Part shown: positions 47,673 through 54,561 of the stretch, piece by piece
How positions within the stretch are numbered: position 1 is the first letter of the stretch
How the letters are laid out: the number at the start of each line of letters is the position of its first letter
Source: Planktophila turicensis
GTDB lineage: Bacteria; Actinomycetota; Actinomycetes; Nanopelagicales; Nanopelagicaceae
Direction: 5' to 3' (one strand)
Assembly: GCA_965234405.1 (NCBI GenBank)
Contig: OZ248346.1
Length of the DNA stretch: 64,000 nucleotides
The notes under the pieces: model-generated
Databases searched by the model: none
Seen by the model: the letters and a program-made list of their open reading frames with translations, nothing else
What the model was told of the DNA's origin: nothing
Made by a program: the position numbers and the translations under genes

Positions 47673-48035
47673 ATGTCAGTGCGCGCAATTCGTGGGGCTA
47701 CCCAAGTTGAGGTCAATACCGCCGAGGCGATCACAGCTGCCACCCAAGAGTTGATCCTAGAGATCCTCAAGGTCAACTCACTTACCCCTGACGATGTCAT
47801 CTCCGTTCTCTTCACATCTAGCCCTGATTTAGATGCCGCATTCCCGGCAGCTGCGGCGCGCTCAGTTGGCTTCGAGAACACTCCTCTTATCTGTTCTGTT
47901 GAAATCGATGTTGCTGGAGCCCTTCCTCGCACCGTTCGAGTAATGGCTCATGTCGAGAGCAGCCTTTCGAAGGCCGATATCGCCCATATCTACCTCCACG
48001 GGGCTAAAGCGCTTCGTCGAGATATCGCCCAGTAG
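47673..48035 (+). CDS. aroH: Chorismate mutase AroH
   Basis: A 120-residue AroH-class chorismate mutase, turning chorismate into prephenate for Phe and Tyr. MSVRAIRGATQVEVNTAEAI is the canonical N terminus and determines the start; FTSSPDLDAAFPAAAAR, PLICSVEIDV and HIYLHGAKALRRD are also typical. tyrA, the next enzyme, begins 14 bases downstream. Composition is G+C-rich (47701-47760: 34 of 60), unlike the AT-rich gap before it. Confidence 0.94.
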   Translation: MSVRAIRGATQVEVNTAEAITAATQELILEILKVNSLTPDDVISVLFTSSPDLDAAFPAAAARSVGFENTPLICSVEIDVAGALPRTVRVMAHVESSLSKADIAHIYLHGAKALRRDIAQ

Positions 48036-48049
48036 TCTCGAGGCTCACC

Positions 48050-49102
48050 ATGACACTTTCCCACGTACGAATCGTCGGCTCAGGGCTGATCGGAACATCT
48101 ATTGGACTCGGTTTAGCGCTCAAGGGCGTGGGCGTGACCATGAAAGATTCAGATTCCAGAGCCCAAGGGCTGGCCGAAGACCTCATTAAAAGCCCTTCAG
48201 ATCTTCCAGTCGACTTGGTTATCTTTGCAACGCCTATCGGTGCCTTAAAATCGGTGATTGAGGGCGAGTTTGAGGCCAATCCAAAGGCAGCATTTATAGA
48301 TATTGGTTCAGTAAAGTCTAAAGTTAAGGTTGAGGTATCGACATCATCGTTCCCCTCAAGCCGTTTTCTTCCCACCCATCCGATGGCAGGACGTGAAGTA
48401 GGTGGCGCGGAATCTGCGCGAGCTGATCTATTCCAGGGGCGACCTTGGATTGTCGACGCCCAAGGTGTCGATGGCGATGTACTTGAAAAGGCGTCAGAGC
48501 TGATTGAACTTCTGGGCGGCCACAAGATTGATCTCGATTCAGCTGAGCATGACAAGGCAGTCGCACTGGTTTCTCACCTGCCTCAACTTGTCTCATCACT
48601 TCTTGCCAAGCAGCTGACCGGGGGAGAAGAGCGTTGGCTCGACCTGGCAGGTGCGGGACTTCGAGACACCACCCGAATCGCGGGATCAGACTCCAAGCTC
48701 TGGCGCGAGATCGTGACGGCAAATAGCCAAGCTCTGACTCCATTACTGAAGGCGCTACAGGGCGATTTGAACAAACTCATCGACTCACTTGAGGATGAAA
48801 ATTCAGTTGCAGATTTGATCAATGAAGGCCAGAAAGGTCGCGCCCGCATTCCAGGTAAACACGGCGGAAAAGCTCGCGAATACACATTCCTTCCAATCGT
48901 TATTGAAGATAAGCCAGGTCAACTAGCTGCTCTATTTGAAGAGTGCGCACAGGCATCAGTCAACGTTGAAGATCTGACAATCGAACATAGCCCGGGTCAA
49001 TTCACCGGTTTAATCACACTGGCACTCTCTGAGAACGATGCGATAAAACTTTCGGGCCATCTAAAGAGCCATGGTTGGAGCGTTCACGCACCAAAGAAGT
49101 AA
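48050..49102 (+). CDS. tyrA: Prephenate dehydrogenase with ACT domain
   Basis: A 350-residue TyrA, oxidising prephenate (or arogenate) in tyrosine synthesis. NAD-binding VRIVGSGLIGTSIGLGLALKG at the N terminus, catalytic His region LPTHPMAGREVGG and a C-terminal ACT domain (about 280-350, LPIVIEDKPGQLAALFEEC) probably for tyrosine feedback. The G+C content falls within the gene, from 34 of 60 (48421-48480) to 27 of 60 (48961-49020). Confidence 0.94.
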   Translation: MTLSHVRIVGSGLIGTSIGLGLALKGVGVTMKDSDSRAQGLAEDLIKSPSDLPVDLVIFATPIGALKSVIEGEFEANPKAAFIDIGSVKSKVKVEVSTSSFPSSRFLPTHPMAGREVGGAESARADLFQGRPWIVDAQGVDGDVLEKASELIELLGGHKIDLDSAEHDKAVALVSHLPQLVSSLLAKQLTGGEERWLDLAGAGLRDTTRIAGSDSKLWREIVTANSQALTPLLKALQGDLNKLIDSLEDENSVADLINEGQKGRARIPGKHGGKAREYTFLPIVIEDKPGQLAALFEECAQASVNVEDLTIEHSPGQFTGLITLALSENDAIKLSGHLKSHGWSVHAPKK

Positions 49103-49123
49103 ATGCTTCGAAGCAATTGCCAA

Positions 49124-49129
49124 TAGAAT
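49124..49129 (+). promoter_or_regulatory. Probable -10 of the cmk-der transcription unit
   Basis: TAGAAT, 21 bases before the GTG start; transcription would begin near 49136 with a short leader containing GATGGG. No good -35 is visible. Confidence 0.4.
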
Positions 49130-49149
49130 TAACCAACTAAAGATGGGCT

Positions 49150-51126
49150 GTGAAAATGATTGTTGTAGCGCTAGATGGACCAAGCGGCTCAGGCAAATCA
49201 AGCACATCTAAATCAATCGCAATTCGCGCTGGATGGAATTACTTGGATACCGGCGCACTCTACCGAGCGATGACATTTCTTGCTTTATCGATAAAGAGTG
49301 AAGATCCAAAAGATATTATCTCCGCAGTTATTGATTCACCTATCTCGTTTAATTCAGATCCGCGCGATCCAAAAGTTTTCCTTGATGGACGCGATATCTC
49401 AAAAGAGATTCGATCACATGAAGTAACCGAAAAAGTTTCGGTAATTAGTGCGCTCCCTGAAGTTCGTGCAGAACTACTCACTCTACAACGTTCAATAATT
49501 AGCAAAGCTGATCGTGGCATCGTTGTTGAGGGCCGCGATATCGGAACAGTTGTTTGTCCTGATGCAGCGCTCAAGATTTATCTCACCGCAGATATTGCAG
49601 CTCGTGCCAACCGTCGTGATGCCGAACTCGCAGAAGATTCACGAGGGACAGAAGCGGTTGCACAATCACTTGCAGCGCGTGACGAAATCGATTCAACTCG
49701 CACCGTATCTCCACTCGCGATGGCTACGGATGCTGTTCATATTGATTCAACTGAACTTAATCTTGAAGAGACTGTAGATCGTATTTGGGAGCTACTTTCA
49801 CAACGTTCTCTACTAGGTCTTCCAATCGTTGCAATCCTTGGCCGACCTAACGTTGGCAAATCAACTTTGATTAACCGATTCATTGGTCGTCGAGAAGCAA
49901 TCGTTGAAGATACTCCGGGTGTAACTCGCGATCGCGTTCAGTACGAATGCGAATGGGCTGGTCGTCGCTTCATCATTATGGATACAGGCGGCTGGGAATC
50001 AAAGCCTGACGGAATTTCTGTTCAAGTAAGTGCAAGTGCCGAGCTTGCAATGGATGAAGCTGATGTTCTCTGTTTCGTTGTTGATGCGCAGGTTGGCGCA
50101 CTTGATGAAGATGACATCTTGGTTCAAGAGCTTCGTAAAGCGAAGAAGCCAACAATTCTTGTTGCAAATAAAGTCGATGGTGATAACGATGAATCAGATG
50201 CGCATGCTCTCTGGAATATCGGATTAGGCGAGCCGCACTTTGTTTCGGCTCTGCATGGTCGCGGTAGCGGAGATTTACTCGACACAATCGTGAAGGAACT
50301 TCCTGAAGTAGGAGCTGCACAAGTTCAAGATGGCTATCGCCGTATTGCCTTGATCGGTCGCCCTAACGTTGGTAAATCAAGTTTGTTCAACGCACTTGCT
50401 GGTGAAAGTCGTTCTATTGTTGATGATGTTGCAGGCACAACACGCGACCCAATCGATGAGTTGATTGAATTTGGTGGAAGCATCTGGAGATTCGTAGACA
50501 CAGCAGGTTTAAAGAAGCGCGCTAATCAAGCAAGCGGAACTGATTACTATGCAACGCTTCGCACGCAGACCGCTCTTGAACGTTGTGAGTGCGCAGTGAT
50601 TGTTCTCGATGCCTCGGTGCCGATTTCTGAACAAGACCTTCGCATCATCACGATGGTTGAAGAGGCAGGAAAAGCGATGGTCATCGTGATGAATAAATGG
50701 GACCTCGTGGATGAAGATCGCCGCACCCAGTTGGATAAAGAGATTGAACGCCACCTCGATCAGGTTGAATGGGCACAGATTGTTAACGTTGCAGCCAAGA
50801 CCGGTTGGCACCGAGACCGCCTAGCTCCGGCACTTCGTACAGCAATCGATTCATGGGAACGTCGCGTTCCGACATCAAAGCTCAATTCATTCTTGGGTGC
50901 CCTCATCGGCGCCACACCACCACCAGTTCGTGGAGGAAAGCAGCCTCGCGTTTACTACGCAACGCAAGCAGGAATCGCGCCACCGAAGTTCGTTGTCTTC
51001 TCATCCGGCTGGATTGAAGCTTCGTATCGTAGATTTATCGAACGTCGCCTCCGCGAGGAGTTCAAATTCCCGGGAACTCCTGTCCAGGTGGCCATCCGAG
51101 TGAAGGAACGAGATAAGGAGCAGTAA
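49150..51126 (+). CDS. Cytidylate kinase fused to GTPase Der
   Basis: A 658-residue fusion. Residues 1-215 are cytidylate kinase (P-loop DGPSGSGKSSTSK, DTGALYRAMTF, VVEGRDIGTVVCPDA), phosphorylating CMP/dCMP. Residues 218-658 are Der/EngA, with two GTPase domains (GRPNVGKST near 230, GRPNVGKSS near 402) and a KH-like C terminus, needed for 50S assembly. cmk and der are separate neighbours in many bacteria; this fused form is known in several actinobacteria. The start is GTG 49150 or ATG 49156. Confidence 0.95.
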   Translation: MKMIVVALDGPSGSGKSSTSKSIAIRAGWNYLDTGALYRAMTFLALSIKSEDPKDIISAVIDSPISFNSDPRDPKVFLDGRDISKEIRSHEVTEKVSVISALPEVRAELLTLQRSIISKADRGIVVEGRDIGTVVCPDAALKIYLTADIAARANRRDAELAEDSRGTEAVAQSLAARDEIDSTRTVSPLAMATDAVHIDSTELNLEETVDRIWELLSQRSLLGLPIVAILGRPNVGKSTLINRFIGRREAIVEDTPGVTRDRVQYECEWAGRRFIIMDTGGWESKPDGISVQVSASAELAMDEADVLCFVVDAQVGALDEDDILVQELRKAKKPTILVANKVDGDNDESDAHALWNIGLGEPHFVSALHGRGSGDLLDTIVKELPEVGAAQVQDGYRRIALIGRPNVGKSSLFNALAGESRSIVDDVAGTTRDPIDELIEFGGSIWRFVDTAGLKKRANQASGTDYYATLRTQTALERCECAVIVLDASVPISEQDLRIITMVEEAGKAMVIVMNKWDLVDEDRRTQLDKEIERHLDQVEWAQIVNVAAKTGWHRDRLAPALRTAIDSWERRVPTSKLNSFLGALIGATPPPVRGGKQPRVYYATQAGIAPPKFVVFSSGWIEASYRRFIERRLREEFKFPGTPVQVAIRVKERDKEQ

Positions 51127-51693
51127 GTGCTGACTATTCCCAACGCGCTTACCTTTCTACGATTCCTCGGAATCCCACTCTTTATCTATCTTGCCCTCGA
51201 CAAAGAGGCTGACGGTTGGGCAATTCTCGTTCTCGCCATCGGGGGAGCCACCGATTACTTTGATGGAAAGCTAGCTCGCGCCCTCAATCAAGAATCTAAG
51301 TTTGGCGAAATCGCCGATCCCACCATTGATCGCCTGTACATCGCAGCGACTTTGGTGGTTCTCTATTTGCGTGACGCGATTCCGCTGTGGCTTATTGCGA
51401 TCCTGGTTGCTCGCGATCTTTTCATGGCAGGGGTTGCAGTTCTACTTCAACTCAAGGGTTACCAACCTCTTAAAGTCACCTACCTCGGCAAGGCTGCGAC
51501 ATTTAATCTTCTCTACGCCTTTCCGTTCTTGCTGCTTGCACTAAGCGATACCTGGTACGGAGCTGCTGCATTTATCTTTGGGTGGGCATTTGCAATCTGG
51601 GGCGTGACTCTCTACATAGGTACGGCCGTTGGATATTTCCGAACCGCGATAAAGACCATTACAGTTCGACCACACATCATCGAGGGCCAGTAG
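51127..51693 (+). CDS. CDP-alcohol phosphatidyltransferase
   Basis: A 188-residue membrane enzyme with about six helices. The family motif D-G-x2-A-R-x8-G-x3-D-x3-D is complete in FDGKLARALNQESKFGEIAD plus PTID. It probably makes phosphatidylglycerophosphate or cardiolipin, as the pgsA2-like gene near gcvH in mycobacteria. The start is GTG immediately after the der stop, with GGAG at 51117. Confidence 0.9.
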   Translation: MLTIPNALTFLRFLGIPLFIYLALDKEADGWAILVLAIGGATDYFDGKLARALNQESKFGEIADPTIDRLYIAATLVVLYLRDAIPLWLIAILVARDLFMAGVAVLLQLKGYQPLKVTYLGKAATFNLLYAFPFLLLALSDTWYGAAAFIFGWAFAIWGVTLYIGTAVGYFRTAIKTITVRPHIIEGQ

Positions 51694-51702
51694 GAGCGCG
51701 CA

Positions 51703-52083
51703 ATGTCAAACATTCCATCATATCTTCAGTACACAAAAGAGCATGAATGGGTTGCACCTACATCGACTGCACTTCGTATCCGTATGGGAATCACTGATTA
51801 CGCACAAGGCGCACTAGGTGACATCGTTTATGTCCAGATGCCTAAGGTTGGCGAGCCAGTAGTGGCAGATAAAGTGTGTGGAGAAGTTGAATCAACTAAG
51901 AGCGTCTCTGAAATCTTCGCGCCAGTTACCGGAACAGTTGTTGCAATTAACGAAGAGCTGACAAATGCGCCAGAACTCATCAACTCAGATCCCTATGGGG
52001 CTGGCTGGTTGGTCGAGATCGAGGTTCCAGCAGAGCCATCTGGCTTGCTCTCCGCCGCAGAATATGGCGCAATTACCGCGTAA
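51703..52083 (+). CDS. gcvH: Glycine cleavage system H protein
   Basis: A 126-residue lipoyl carrier that shuttles the aminomethyl group between GcvP, GcvT and the dihydrolipoyl dehydrogenase. Lys66 in VCGEVESTKSVSEIFAP is the lipoylated residue. AGGAGCG lies upstream of the ATG. gcvP follows after four genes; gcvT and gcvL are not in the window. Confidence 0.97.
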   Translation: MSNIPSYLQYTKEHEWVAPTSTALRIRMGITDYAQGALGDIVYVQMPKVGEPVVADKVCGEVESTKSVSEIFAPVTGTVVAINEELTNAPELINSDPYGAGWLVEIEVPAEPSGLLSAAEYGAITA

Positions 52084-52091
52084 ATCCCGGC

Positions 52092-52120
52092 TTGATTTAA
52101 TTTTCTTAACTCTCTAGTGT
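52092..52120 (+). promoter_or_regulatory. Promoter of the garA-like/merR unit
   Basis: TTGATT (52092-52097), 17 bases, TAGTGT (52115-52120). Transcription would start near 52127, giving a leader of about 50 bases that ends in the strong ribosome-binding site AAAGGGGGAG. Confidence 0.6.
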
Positions 52121-52176
52121 CACCCTTAAGTTGACGTCCAAAGTCGAGGCGTTCTTTTGGGTAAAGGGGGAGTTCA

Positions 52177-52641
52177 ATGCCATCAGCAGATGAAAATCGC
52201 GAACTCACCAGCACCCTCCACCTCGGCCTTCGCTCAGTAGTAGGCAATTCCCCAGCCGATCTCATCAGCGAGCTCATTAACCAAGCCTCAGCAGAAGAGC
52301 GTCAGATTATTGATGGCGTCCTTTCTGGCGATGGCAACTCAGCGATGGTCTTTATCCATCGTGGAGCGCAGAAAGGTTCACGATTCCTCGTTAGCGCCGA
52401 AGGCGTTTCGATCGGTCGCTCACCTGAAAGCTCAATCTTCCTTGATGATGTCACTGTTTCTCGTAAACATGCATCTATCGAAAAGGTTGGAACCAACTTC
52501 ACCTTCAAGGATTCTGGAAGTCTCAACGGTTCATACGTCAACAACGAATCTGTCACCGAAAAGGTTTTGACCTCAGGAGACGAAATACAAATCGGAAAAT
52601 TCCATCTGCTCTTTATCGGCAGCAAACTAGGGGAGAAGTAA
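52177..52641 (+). CDS. GarA/OdhI-like FHA-domain regulator
   Basis: A 154-residue protein with one forkhead-associated domain (about 75-150: GVSIGRSPESSIFLDDVTVSRKHA..., DSGSLNGSYVNNE, GDEIQIGKFHLLF). GarA and OdhI control 2-oxoglutarate dehydrogenase and glutamate metabolism, switching off when a Thr near the N terminus is phosphorylated and binds the FHA domain. Here ELTSTLHLG (10-18, Thr11/Thr13) matches the position of the GarA ETTS site. gcvH-garA-merR-DUF151-merR-gcvP order matches mycobacteria. Confidence 0.9.
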   Translation: MPSADENRELTSTLHLGLRSVVGNSPADLISELINQASAEERQIIDGVLSGDGNSAMVFIHRGAQKGSRFLVSAEGVSIGRSPESSIFLDDVTVSRKHASIEKVGTNFTFKDSGSLNGSYVNNESVTEKVLTSGDEIQIGKFHLLFIGSKLGEK

Positions 52642-52642
52642 G

Positions 52643-53365
52643 TTGAGCGTTCCAGCACGTGCTTATCTAAGTATTGGTGAAGTACTGACAAAGTTGCGCG
52701 GCGACTTTTCAGATATAACTATCTCAAAGATTCGCTTCCTTGAATCAGAAGGTCTCATCGAGCCACAGCGCACTCCTTCGGGATATCGCAAGTTCACAAC
52801 AACAGATCTTGATCGACTTCGCTATGTTCTTCTCGCACAGCGCGACCAGTACTTACCGCTCAAAGTAATTAAAGAGAACCTCGATGCCCTAGATCGCGGT
52901 CTTCAGCCAGCAGCGCAAGGCGGAGTCCCATCTCCACGTCCAACACTCGGTTTAGCAACAATCGATGGCGAATTTGCACCAGCTGCTTTTGCTGAGCAGT
53001 CAGAGATGCGCCTTTCCCGCGAAGAGCTTTTGAAAGCTTCAGGGCTTGAGGATTCCCAACTCGTAGAACTCGAATCATTTGGTTTGATCACAATCCGCGG
53101 GCGCCACTACGACAGCGATGCGCTCTCCGTCGCAAAGGCTGTAGCTGAAATGGCTGGCTTCGGAATCGAACCACGCCACTTGCGTTCATTTAAGTCTGCA
53201 GCAGATCGTGAAATTGGTTTGATTGAACAAGTCATCACACCATTTACACGCCAGAAGAGCACCGAAGCAAAGGCTCGCGCCGAAGAAGTTCAGAAAGAGA
53301 TTGCATCTCTCTCAGTCCGTCTCCACGCAGCACTTGTGCGCGGTGGACTTAACCGTCCTCGTTAA
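52643..53365 (+). CDS. MerR-family transcriptional regulator (Rv1828-like)
   Basis: A 240-residue MerR-type regulator. The N-terminal winged helix (about 8-75: YLSIGEVLTKLRGDFSDITIS, IRFLESEGLIEPQRTPSGYR) is followed by a second, MerR-like region (about 125-190) and a C-terminal coiled coil. No metal-binding Cys is seen. The start is TTG with AGGGGAG about eight bases before it. The likely operon partner is the FHA gene two bases upstream. Confidence 0.88.
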   Translation: MSVPARAYLSIGEVLTKLRGDFSDITISKIRFLESEGLIEPQRTPSGYRKFTTTDLDRLRYVLLAQRDQYLPLKVIKENLDALDRGLQPAAQGGVPSPRPTLGLATIDGEFAPAAFAEQSEMRLSREELLKASGLEDSQLVELESFGLITIRGRHYDSDALSVAKAVAEMAGFGIEPRHLRSFKSAADREIGLIEQVITPFTRQKSTEAKARAEEVQKEIASLSVRLHAALVRGGLNRPR

Positions 53366-53387
53366 TCGACTCGGTTAGGTATCCCAC

Positions 53388-53891
53388 GTGTTGGTTCAGG
53401 TTGAAGTTGTTGGAGTCCGCATCGAGATGCCATCTAACCAACCAATCGTCTTACTCAAAGAGCTAGATGGAACTCGCTTTCTGCCTATCTGGGTCGGAGC
53501 TGTCGAAGCCACCGCCATTGCATTTGCGCAACAGGGCCTTGAAGCGCAACGTCCGTTAACCCATGACCTGATTCGCGATCTTTTGGACCGAGTAGACATA
53601 ACTCTGACAAGTGTCCACATCACTGAGATTAAAGACGGGGTCTTCTATGCCGATCTTCTCTTGCGCAATAGCGAGGGAGGACTTGAACCGTTATCGGTAA
53701 GACCGTCTGATGCCATTGCAGTAGCTCTTCGCACAAAGAGCAACATCTTGGTCAATAGCGACCTACTCGATGAGGTTGGAATCGACATCCCAGAGCAGGT
53801 AGCGAACGAGGCATCGGCTGCGGGGGACCAGGAGCTAGAAGCCTTCCGGGAATTCCTCGATGGAATTAACCCTGAGGACTTCGCAGGCTAA
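53388..53891 (+). CDS. DUF151 / bifunctional nuclease family protein
   Basis: A 167-residue protein of the BFN/DUF151 family. MPSNQPIVLLKELDGTRFLPIWVGAVEATAIA and LSVRPSDAIALALR-type (here AIAVALRTKSNI) segments are diagnostic. The plant member was described as a bifunctional nuclease; the bacterial role is unclear. GTG start; TAGGTA six bases before it suggests a leaderless mRNA. Confidence 0.9.
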   Translation: MLVQVEVVGVRIEMPSNQPIVLLKELDGTRFLPIWVGAVEATAIAFAQQGLEAQRPLTHDLIRDLLDRVDITLTSVHITEIKDGVFYADLLLRNSEGGLEPLSVRPSDAIAVALRTKSNILVNSDLLDEVGIDIPEQVANEASAAGDQELEAFREFLDGINPEDFAG

Positions 53892-54004
53892 GGCTCAGAA
53901 GTCTCAACCTCAAGTAGAGGTTATGTTCGTGTCGGTCTGCCATTTCAAGGAGCCTCAGGCGTAGCCTTACGCCAACCCCACTACGTGAAAGCGAGCCCCC
54001 TCTC
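53892..54004 (+). promoter_or_regulatory. Hairpin-rich leader before the second merR gene
   Basis: It contains two perfect six-base hairpins, AACCTC-AAGTA-GAGGTT (53906-53922) and GGCGTA-GCCT-TACGCC (53958-53973), and a 13-codon frame from ATG 53923 to TAG 53962-53964. The stop of that frame lies inside the second hairpin, a layout that would suit translation-dependent control. No clear promoter or Shine-Dalgarno is seen for the gene downstream. Confidence 0.4.
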
Positions 54005-54505
54005 GTGACAGATCAAGAATTTGAAATTGGTTACCGCGGCGCAACTGCATGTTCAGCTGCAGGTATTTCTTATCGTCAACTCGATTATTGGGCACGTACT
54101 GGTTTAGTTGAACCTTCAATTCGAACAGCAACAGGTTCTGGAAGTGCGCGCCTTTACGGCTTCCGCGACATCCTCGTTCTTAAAATTGTTAAGCGACTTC
54201 TTGATGCAGGTGTTTCTCTTCAAAATATTCGCACCGCTGTTGATCATCTTCGCAGCCGCGGCGTTACTGAGCTAGAACGCATCACGTTAATGAGCGATGG
54301 CGCCTCAATCTATGAATGTGCAAGCCCTGACGAAATCATCGACCTTCTCGCTGGTGGCCAAGGTGTATTTGGTATTGCAGTAGGCAAGGTGTGGAATGAA
54401 GTCGAAGGTTCGCTGGCCACACTTCAAGGTGAGGTTAACGGTGAGGTTGTTGGTGGCGAAAATAACGATGAACTCTCTCTCCGTCGCAAGGCGAAGGGCG
54501 CTTAA
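54005..54505 (+). CDS. MerR-family regulator (Rv1830-like)
   Basis: A 166-residue MerR-type regulator with an N-terminal winged helix (about 12-80: ACSAAGISYRQLDYWARTGLV, YGFRDILVLKIVKRLLDAG). The C-terminal part is short and has no recognised ligand domain. GTG start with no visible Shine-Dalgarno. Position between DUF151 and gcvP is conserved in actinobacteria. Confidence 0.87.
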   Translation: MTDQEFEIGYRGATACSAAGISYRQLDYWARTGLVEPSIRTATGSGSARLYGFRDILVLKIVKRLLDAGVSLQNIRTAVDHLRSRGVTELERITLMSDGASIYECASPDEIIDLLAGGQGVFGIAVGKVWNEVEGSLATLQGEVNGEVVGGENNDELSLRRKAKGA

Positions 54506-54561
54506 CACTTCTATATTCCTCTCCTAGAGCGCATTAGCGCACCTTTTAGGGGAGTAGCTCG

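Noticed and set aside
54506..54561. Glycine riboswitch upstream of gcvP
   Set aside because: Only 56 bases are available and no aptamer core is visible.
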